Shown here in pieces: positions 58,627-64,000 of a stretch of DNA of 64,000 nucleotides. The DNA comes from Mycobacterium sp. 852014-52450_SCH5900713 (GTDB lineage Bacteria > Actinomycetota > Actinomycetes > Mycobacteriales > Mycobacteriaceae). The notes beneath the pieces are model-generated. The model saw nothing but the letters and a program-made list of their open reading frames with translations. It did no database searches and was not told the DNA's origin. Where the stretch lies: assembly GCF_001667075.1 (NCBI RefSeq), contig NZ_LZIL01000047.1, positions 62,001 to 126,000 on the forward strand. Direction: 5' to 3'. The stretch's first letter is position 1, and each line of letters starts with the position of its first letter. The translations under genes were made by a program, and so were the position numbers.

Positions 58627-59390
58627 GCGACTTCGTCAAGCAGCACCCGGCCGCGCCCAGCAATTACTTCGCGTGGGAGGCCGCCGGATTGCGGTGGCTG
58701 GCCGGCGTCGACGGGGGTGTGCCCTGCGCGGACGTTGTCTCCGTCGACGCGACGAGCCTGACCCTGCGGCGGCTTGATTCGGCGCTCCCGACCCCGGAGG
58801 CGGCGCTCGCGTTCGGCGGCCACCTCGCCGTGACGCACGACGCCGGCGCCCCCGACTTCGGTGCCGGGCCCGACGGCTGGGACGGACCCGGGTTCTTCGG
58901 GCCGCTGTCCCAGCCGCTGCCGATGTCGCTGCGGCGGCACCGCCGCTGGGGCGACTTCTACGCGGAGGAGCGGCTGATCCCGATGGCGGAGCTGGCCGCG
59001 CCGCGGCTCGATGCTTCCACCCGAAGCGCCATCGATTCCGTCGTAGCGCGTTGCCGCTCGGGCGATTTCGACGACGACGACCGGCCCGCCCGGCTGCACG
59101 GCGACCTGTGGGGCGGCAACGTGATGTGGACGCCCGACGGGGTGGTGCTGATCGACCCGGCCGCGCACGCCGGTCACCGCGAAAGCGACCTCGCGATGCT
59201 CGCGCTGTTCGGCTGCCCGCACTACGACGCCATCGTCGCGGGCTACGAACGGGTGCGGCCGCTGCGCGCCGGATGGCGCAACCGCACCGGGCTGCACCAG
59301 CTCTTCCCCCTGCTGGCGCACGTCGTGCTGTTCGGCGGCGGGTACGCCCAGCGGACGCACGCCTGCGCCCGCGCCGCGCTGGCCCTCTGA
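58623..59390 (+). CDS. Fructosamine-kinase/phosphotransferase-family protein
   Basis: The 255-residue protein is kinase-like (fructosamine-3-kinase/APH fold): LHGDLWGGNVMW at about 158-169 is the catalytic loop and VLIDPA at 175-180 is the metal-binding Asp motif. Phosphorylation of a glycated amine or an aminoglycoside-like substrate is possible. It begins TTG 58623 overlapping the fadD19 TGA (TTGA), so it is translationally coupled to a cholesterol gene. Its place in steroid metabolism is unexplained. Confidence 0.8.
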   Translation: MSDFVKQHPAAPSNYFAWEAAGLRWLAGVDGGVPCADVVSVDATSLTLRRLDSALPTPEAALAFGGHLAVTHDAGAPDFGAGPDGWDGPGFFGPLSQPLPMSLRRHRRWGDFYAEERLIPMAELAAPRLDASTRSAIDSVVARCRSGDFDDDDRPARLHGDLWGGNVMWTPDGVVLIDPAAHAGHRESDLAMLALFGCPHYDAIVAGYERVRPLRAGWRNRTGLHQLFPLLAHVVLFGGGYAQRTHACARAALAL

Positions 59391-59413
59391 CACCGCGTCT
59401 ACTCTTGATCGCG

Positions 59414-60238
59414 ATGACGGTCGATGTGTGGATGCAGCATCCCACTGCGCGGTTCCTGCGCAGCGACATGCTGGCATCGCTGCGGCGTTGGACCGGTGAC
59501 TCCATACCGGACGCCGACGTCCCGATCGAGGCGAGCATCGCGACCATGGACGCGGCCGACGTCCGGTTCGGCCTGCTCAGCGCGTGGCGCGGGCCCGGCG
59601 GCCAGGATTTGATCTCCAACGACGAGGTCGCCGAGTGGATTCGCCTGCATCCGAACCGGTTTGGCGGGCTGGCCACCGTCGACCTCGATCGCCCGATGGA
59701 AGCGGTTCGTGAACTGAGGCGCCGCGTTCGAGAGGGATTCCTGGGCCTACGGGTGGTGCCGTGGCTGTGGAACGCGCCACCCACCGACCGCCGCTACTAT
59801 CCGCTGTTCGCCGAATGCGTGGAGCTGGGGGTGCCGTTCTGCACCCAGGTGGGCCATACCGGTCCGCTGCGACCATCGGAGACCGGCCGTCCGATCCCCT
59901 ACATCGACCAGATCGCGCTCGACTTTCCCGAGCTGGTGATCGTGTGTGGCCACGTCGGGTATCCGTGGACCGAGGAGATGGTTGCCGTCGCCCGCAAGCA
60001 TCCGAACGTCTACATCGACACGTCGGCCTACACGATCAAGCGACTTCCGGATGAGCTCGTCCGGTTCATGAAAACCGCTACCGGACAACGCAAGGTCTTG
60101 TTCGGCACCAACTATCCGATGATGACTCACGCGCACGCCTTGGCGGGATTGGCGGACCTCGGTCTGGCCGACGAGGGCCGCCGGGACTTCTTGCACGGCA
60201 ACGCCGGGCGCGTTTTCAAACTGGAGGCAATTACGTGA
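59414..60238 (+). CDS. Amidohydrolase-family protein (Rv3510c type)
   Basis: This 274-residue TIM-barrel hydrolase of the amidohydrolase-2/ACMSD group shows VDVWMQHPT at the N-terminus, QVGHTGPLRPSETG, VCGHVGYPWTEE with metal-binding His, and LFGTNYPMM with Asn near the metal-site Asp position. Decarboxylase or hydrolase activity is possible. It starts at ATG 59414, 23 bases after the kinase-like gene, and overlaps ilvX (GTGA). Confidence 0.83.
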   Translation: MTVDVWMQHPTARFLRSDMLASLRRWTGDSIPDADVPIEASIATMDAADVRFGLLSAWRGPGGQDLISNDEVAEWIRLHPNRFGGLATVDLDRPMEAVRELRRRVREGFLGLRVVPWLWNAPPTDRRYYPLFAECVELGVPFCTQVGHTGPLRPSETGRPIPYIDQIALDFPELVIVCGHVGYPWTEEMVAVARKHPNVYIDTSAYTIKRLPDELVRFMKTATGQRKVLFGTNYPMMTHAHALAGLADLGLADEGRRDFLHGNAGRVFKLEAIT

Positions 60239-61785
60239 ACGGTGCCCAGGCCCTGATCAACACCCTGGTCGACGGTGGCGTCGACGTGTGCTTCGCCAAC
60301 CCGGGCACCTCGGAGATGCACTTCGTGGCCGCGCTGGACACCGTCCCGCGCATGCGCGGTGTGCTGGCCCTGTTCGAGGGAGTCGCGACCGGCGCGGCCG
60401 ACGGCTACGCCCGTATCGCCGGCCGGCCGGCCGCAGTGCTGCTTCACCTGGGTCCCGGCCTGGGCAACGGCCTGGCGAACCTGCACAACGCCCGGCGCGC
60501 TCAGGTGCCGATGGTGGTGGTCGTCGGCGACCACGCCACGTACCACAAAAAGTACGACGCCCCACTGGAATCCGATATCGACGCGCTCGCGGGCACGGTC
60601 TCGGGGTGGGTGCGTCGCACCGAACACACCGCGGACGTCGCGTCCGACGCCGCCGAGGCGATCGCCGCCAGCCGCGCGGGCTCGCAGATTTCGACGCTGA
60701 TCCTGCCCGCCGATGTGTCCTGGTCGGACGGGGCGCAACCCGGCGGCACCGTGCCCGCGGAACCCGCGGGGGCCGAGCCGCGGTTGGCGTTCGAAGTGAT
60801 CGAGGTGCTGCGCTCCGGCGAACCCACGGTGCTCATGATCGGCGGTGACGCCACTCGCGGCCCGGGTCTTGCCGCCGCCGTTCGGATCGCGCAGGCGACC
60901 GGCGCCCGCGTGCTGTGCGAGACGTTCCCGACCCGGCTGGAGCGCGGCGCGGGCGTTCCCGCCGTCGAGCGGCTGGCCTATTTCGCCGAGGCTGCTACCG
61001 CCCAACTCGACGGTGCCAAGCATCTGGTGCTGGCCGGGGCCAAGTCGCCGGTGTCGTTCTTCGCCTACCCGAACATGCCCAGCGACCTGGTCCCGGCCGG
61101 CTGCGAGGTGCATCTGCTTGCCGGGCACAGCGGTGCCGCCGAGGCGCTCGCCGCGGTGGCCGACGAGGTCGCGCCCGGAACGTCTGCCCCGGTGGCGGCC
61201 GCGGCGCGGCCGCAGCTGCCCACGGGTGTCCTCACGTCCGCGTCAGCGGCCGACGTGATCGGCGCGCTACTGCCGGAACGGGCGATCGTCGTCGACGAGT
61301 CGAACACCTCGGGTGTGCTGCTCGCCCAGGCCACGGCGGGGGCGCCGGCCCATGACTGGCTGACGCTGACCGGCGGGGCGATCGGATACGGCATCCCGGC
61401 CGCCGTGGGTGCCGCGGTCGCCGCACCCGATTGTCCGGTGCTCTGCCTGGAATCGGACGGGTCGGCGATGTACACGATCTCCGGATTGTGGACTCAGGCG
61501 CGGGAAAACCTGAACGTGACCACCGTGATCTACGACAACAGCGCCTACGACATCCTGCGGATCGAGTTGGCTCGGGTGGGCGCCGGATCGGCTCCCGGGC
61601 CCAAGGCGCTGGACCTGCTGGACTTGTCGCGCCCCACAATGGATTTCGTCAAGATCAGCGAGGGGATGGGAGTGCCCGCCCGCCGCGTCGCCACCGCGGA
61701 GGAACTCGCCGACGCGCTGCGTCAAGCCTTGAGCGAACCCGGGCCGCACCTGATCGACGCCGTGGTGCCGTCAATAACGGGCTAA
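60235..61785 (+). CDS. ilvX: Thiamine-diphosphate-dependent enzyme IlvX (acetolactate-synthase-like)
   Basis: This ThDP enzyme of 516 residues is annotated in Mtb as IlvX. The catalytic Glu48 lies in LALFEGVATGAADGYA, and the ThDP/Mg motif runs from ESDGSAMYTISGLWTQ to YDN. It lacks the length of catalytic acetolactate synthase subunits and resembles benzoylformate decarboxylase-type proteins in general layout. The reaction is not certain. It overlaps the amidohydrolase gene by four bases (GTGA), and its 3' end overlaps the convergent gene by 15 bases. Confidence 0.88.
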   Translation: MNGAQALINTLVDGGVDVCFANPGTSEMHFVAALDTVPRMRGVLALFEGVATGAADGYARIAGRPAAVLLHLGPGLGNGLANLHNARRAQVPMVVVVGDHATYHKKYDAPLESDIDALAGTVSGWVRRTEHTADVASDAAEAIAASRAGSQISTLILPADVSWSDGAQPGGTVPAEPAGAEPRLAFEVIEVLRSGEPTVLMIGGDATRGPGLAAAVRIAQATGARVLCETFPTRLERGAGVPAVERLAYFAEAATAQLDGAKHLVLAGAKSPVSFFAYPNMPSDLVPAGCEVHLLAGHSGAAEALAAVADEVAPGTSAPVAAAARPQLPTGVLTSASAADVIGALLPERAIVVDESNTSGVLLAQATAGAPAHDWLTLTGGAIGYGIPAAVGAAVAAPDCPVLCLESDGSAMYTISGLWTQARENLNVTTVIYDNSAYDILRIELARVGAGSAPGPKALDLLDLSRPTMDFVKISEGMGVPARRVATAEELADALRQALSEPGPHLIDAVVPSITG

Positions 61786-62493
61786 CCCGGGAAGCCGGCT
61801 GAGGACCCACTCGGCCATTGTGTTCAGGACCTCGACGCCTGTTTCCAACACCCCGTCGTGAACCGTGGCCGCCAGCGCCACGCCCCACTGCCCCGATGGC
61901 GTGGGTACGATGCCGAACTGCCGCACCAGGTAGTCGCCGTGCATGCCGGGCCCCCAACCGCCCTTGGCCGCAAGGCCTTTGGCGGCCAGCCCCCAGCGAT
62001 GGCCGCTGGTGAGGCGCTGCATCAGGTCGATGACGTCGGCCGAATCGGGGATCGACGGCAGCTCGGCGGCGAACCGCGCCTGCCGCTGCAGGGTCCACTG
62101 CGTCTGGCCGAACGCCGTATACCCACGCCGAAGCCGGCGAGATTCGACCACGGTGGCCGTGTCACCGCCCTCGGCGATCACCGCCTGCACCCGCCGTGCC
62201 GCTTCCCCCGGATCGCCCAAACGGGACCACAATTGCTCCGATGCGCGATTGTCGGATTCCGTGATCGCCTTGACGGCCAGGTCCTTGGCGTGCAACCAAT
62301 CGCAACGCAGCGCGGCGATCGCCAACGGCACCTTGATGGTCGACCATGCGACACCGGACCACCACCGGCCCAACGAGTAGGTGCGATCCGGTCGGGCGAT
62401 CGCAATGCCGACGTCCGCCGGTACCGTGGCGGAAAGCTGATCAAAGCTCGCTTCGAGCGCTGTCTCCAGAGGCCGGCTGATCGGACCAACCAT
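61771..62493 (-). CDS. Serine-hydrolase protein of class A beta-lactamase fold, no signal peptide
   Basis: The 240-residue protein shows all three beta-lactamase/PBP signature motifs: Ser51-Thr-Ile-Lys54 (SxxK), Ser80-Asp81-Asn82 (SDN) and Lys177-Gly-Gly (KTG-like). There is no signal sequence and no ExxLN omega-loop glutamate. ATG 62493 has AAGGAGA just upstream, so a longer N-terminus is unlikely. It may be a cytosolic serine hydrolase or esterase. It overlaps ilvX by 15 bases at the 3' end. Confidence 0.8.
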   Translation of the reverse strand: MVGPISRPLETALEASFDQLSATVPADVGIAIARPDRTYSLGRWWSGVAWSTIKVPLAIAALRCDWLHAKDLAVKAITESDNRASEQLWSRLGDPGEAARRVQAVIAEGGDTATVVESRRLRRGYTAFGQTQWTLQRQARFAAELPSIPDSADVIDLMQRLTSGHRWGLAAKGLAAKGGWGPGMHGDYLVRQFGIVPTPSGQWGVALAATVHDGVLETGVEVLNTMAEWVLSRLPGLARY

Positions 62494-62581
62494 CGCGTCT
62501 CCTTCGACGACATGTCTGTGCAGTGTCGCATTATCGTCGACCCGTCTTGACGCCCAGCGCGACAACGGTGACGGCGCGTCG

Positions 62582-62806
62582 CTAGCTCGGCGGCAGCGGC
62601 GGCAGCGGCGGTGACTCCTCCTGCGGCGGAGGCTGCCATGGGTCGGGCTCCGGTGTCTGCGGCGCCCACACCAGTGGCGGCGGGGGAGGCAGCGGAGGTG
62701 GCGGTGGCACTGGCTCCGCCACGGCGAAACCGGCGCCCAACCCGAGCGCGGCCGGGCCGAGGCACGCGAGAAGAGCCGACCCGGCGATCACGTTACGAAG
62801 TTTCAT
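62582..62806 (-). CDS. Small secreted proline-rich protein
   Basis: The 74-residue precursor has a signal peptide (MKLRNVIAGSALLACLGPAA, probable cleavage after FAVA near residue 31). The mature part of about 43 residues is proline-rich and contains PPPPPLPPPPP. It has no cysteine after the signal. ATG 62806 overlaps the end of fadD17 by 14 bases; GTG 62809 is an alternative. Secretion to the cell envelope is likely; the function is unknown. Confidence 0.72.
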   Translation of the reverse strand: MKLRNVIAGSALLACLGPAALGLGAGFAVAEPVPPPPPLPPPPPLVWAPQTPEPDPWQPPPQEESPPLPPLPPS

Positions 62807-64000
62807 CACCCGCGGACGTTCCTCTCTCCCGTTGCGGCTGTATTCGCACCACCGGATCGTCGCAGTCGACACCCTGCGCCGCCAACTGGCGCTTGAGCAC
62901 CTTGAAGGTCACCGTGCGCGGAAGTTCGGCGCTGACCCGGACGTAGGACGGCCACTGCTTGGGCCCCAGGTCGGGCTGCTCGGCCAGGAAGGCGCGAAAC
63001 TTCTCGGCATCGAACTCGGCCCCGGCAGCCAGCACCAAAGCGGCCATCACCTGGTCACCGACCACCGGATCCGGCACCGCGTAGACGGCCACCTCGGTCA
63101 CGTCCGGGTGGCGTAACAGCACCCGTTCGATCGGCGCGGCGCCGAGGTTTTCACCGTCGACGCGCATCCAATCGCCCAGCCGTCCCGCGAAGTACGCGTA
63201 GCCGGCGTCGTCGCGGTAGGCGAGGTCGCCGGTGTGATAGACCCCGCCGGACATCCGCTCGGCCTCGGCGGCCTCGTCGTTGTAGTAGCCCTCGAACCGC
63301 CCCGGCCCGGCGGTGTTCACCAGCTCGCCGACCACGCCCGCCGGACAGGATGCACCGGTGTCGGGGTCGACGATCTCGACGCCCTCGGGCAGCGGGCCCA
63401 ACGCACCGTCCGGGGTTTCCGGGGTGCGCGCGATCGCCACCCCGCCTTCGGTGGAACCGAACCCGTCCTGGACCACACAGCCGAATCGGCGCGCGAAGCG
63501 TTCGACATCGCGGGGCACGCCCTCGTTGCCGTAGACCGCCCGCAGCGGATTGTCCGCGTCGTCGGGCTGCTCCGGCGTGGCCAGCACGTACGACAGGGGC
63601 TTGCCGACGTAGTTGGCGTAGGTGGCGCCGAAGCGGCGGACATCGACCAGGAAGTTGGACGCGGAAAACTTGCGCCGCAACGCCAGCGAGCCCTGGCAGG
63701 CCACCGCCACCGCCCAGCCGACCAGCACCGCGTTGGAATGAAACAGCGGCATCGACACGTAACAGACGTCGTCGTGGCCGAGGTCGAATCGCTGCGTCAT
63801 CGTCACCCCCGCGATCGCGACCTTGCCGTGGCTGCACTTGACCGCCTTCGGCTCGCCACTGGTACCCGAGGTGAAGATCAGCATGAAAAGGTCTGCGGCC
63901 GTTGCCGATTGGAAGTGCGGCTCGACATCGCGATGTGCGGAAACTTCGTCGGCCCATTCGGTGGAGTCGACGTTGACGTAGTCGATGCCGCCAAGCGACT
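62793..64000 (-). CDS. fadD17: Fatty-acid/steroid-CoA ligase FadD17 (5' end outside window)
   Basis: This is the C-terminal 400 or so residues of an ANL-superfamily ligase; the start lies beyond 64000. It shows IFTSGTSGEPKAVKCSHGK (AMP-binding loop), DGFGSTEGG, GRLGDWMRVDGENL (hinge region) and a C-terminal RTVTFKVLKRQL region containing the catalytic lysine. In Mtb, FadD17 (Rv3506) activates steroid side-chain acids and adjoins fadE26/fadE27. It is the last gene in the window. Confidence 0.9.
   Translation of the reverse strand, partial: SLGGIDYVNVDSTEWADEVSAHRDVEPHFQSATAADLFMLIFTSGTSGEPKAVKCSHGKVAIAGVTMTQRFDLGHDDVCYVSMPLFHSNAVLVGWAVAVACQGSLALRRKFSASNFLVDVRRFGATYANYVGKPLSYVLATPEQPDDADNPLRAVYGNEGVPRDVERFARRFGCVVQDGFGSTEGGVAIARTPETPDGALGPLPEGVEIVDPDTGASCPAGVVGELVNTAGPGRFEGYYNDEAAEAERMSGGVYHTGDLAYRDDAGYAYFAGRLGDWMRVDGENLGAAPIERVLLRHPDVTEVAVYAVPDPVVGDQVMAALVLAAGAEFDAEKFRAFLAEQPDLGPKQWPSYVRVSAELPRTVTFKVLKRQLAAQGVDCDDPVVRIQPQRERGTSAGDETS

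Overview
This is GC-rich actinobacterial DNA (short intergenic gaps, many GTG starts, chains of ATGA/GTGA/TGATG start-stop overlaps). By protein content it is a Mycobacterium: Ddn, KstR2 and the complete Hsa/Ipd/Chs sets are all recognisable. It carries most of the cholesterol catabolism locus, in the reverse orientation to the M. tuberculosis (Mtb) Rv3569c-Rv3506 numbering. The PE/PPE/PE_PGRS genes that interrupt this locus in Mtb are absent, so a non-tuberculous species is likely. I cannot name the species. Gene names and Rv equivalents come from recall of protein families and of the Mtb gene order, not from a database search.

Layout. 1-2096: end of the A/B-ring operon (hsaD partial, hsaC, hsaB). 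2093-6632: a coiled-coil membrane protein, a large membrane Ser/Thr kinase with twelve Kelch repeats, and a DsbA-like protein. 6729-15277: nat, aspB, fadE33-fadE32-fadE31-fadD3 and, divergently, fadE30-ipdF. 15321-17087: kstR2-fadA6. 17127-19897: an accessory island (VOC protein/AraC regulator, membrane protein/SatD-like pair, F420-type nitroreductase). 19952-25179: ipdC-ipdB-ipdA-echA20 diverging from two SDR genes. 25185-27949: PPOX-fold protein, orphan P450, ddn, small NTF2-like protein. 27956-35175: fadA5 diverging from cyp125-fadE28-fadE29-chsH2-chsH1-ltp2. 35302-36141: AbiEi/DUF559-type protein. 36202-41644: MaoC hydratase-kstD diverging from hsaE-hsaG-hsaF. 41710-48762: hemophore-like protein, Rv3531c-Rv3530c-Rv3529c types, Rv3527 type-kshA, gamma-carbonic-anhydrase-like protein, hydrolase, ketosteroid-isomerase-like protein. 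48759-55091: ltp3-ltp4-Rv3521 type diverging from Rv3520c type, then Rv3519 type-cyp142. 55158-55997: second AbiEi/DUF559 paralogue. 56109-61785: echA19 diverging from fadD19-kinase-like-amidohydrolase-ilvX. 61771-64000: beta-lactamase-fold protein, proline-rich secreted peptide, fadD17 (partial).

How it works together. Cyp125 or Cyp142 oxidises the sterol side chain. FadD19 and FadD17 activate acids. EchA19, FadE28/29, ChsH1/H2-Ltp2 and FadA5 shorten the chain. KstD and KshA open ring B, HsaB/C/D and HsaE/F/G degrade rings A and B, and FadD3, FadE30, IpdF, FadA6, IpdC, EchA20 and IpdAB degrade rings C and D. Two operator types partition the locus: nine KstR-type boxes (TnnAACnnGTTnnA) at side-chain and ring-A/B genes, and three KstR2-type boxes (AnCAAGnnCTTGnT) at ring-C/D genes.

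The most unusual items are the PknK-like kinase fused to a duplicated Kelch propeller, the two AbiEi/DUF559 paralogues whose stop codons lie inside hairpin arms, and a SatD-like gene preceded by a repeated TTAAGCTATG element. No tRNA, rRNA, CRISPR array, insertion sequence or prophage was seen, and no stretch longer than 300 bases lacks a gene.
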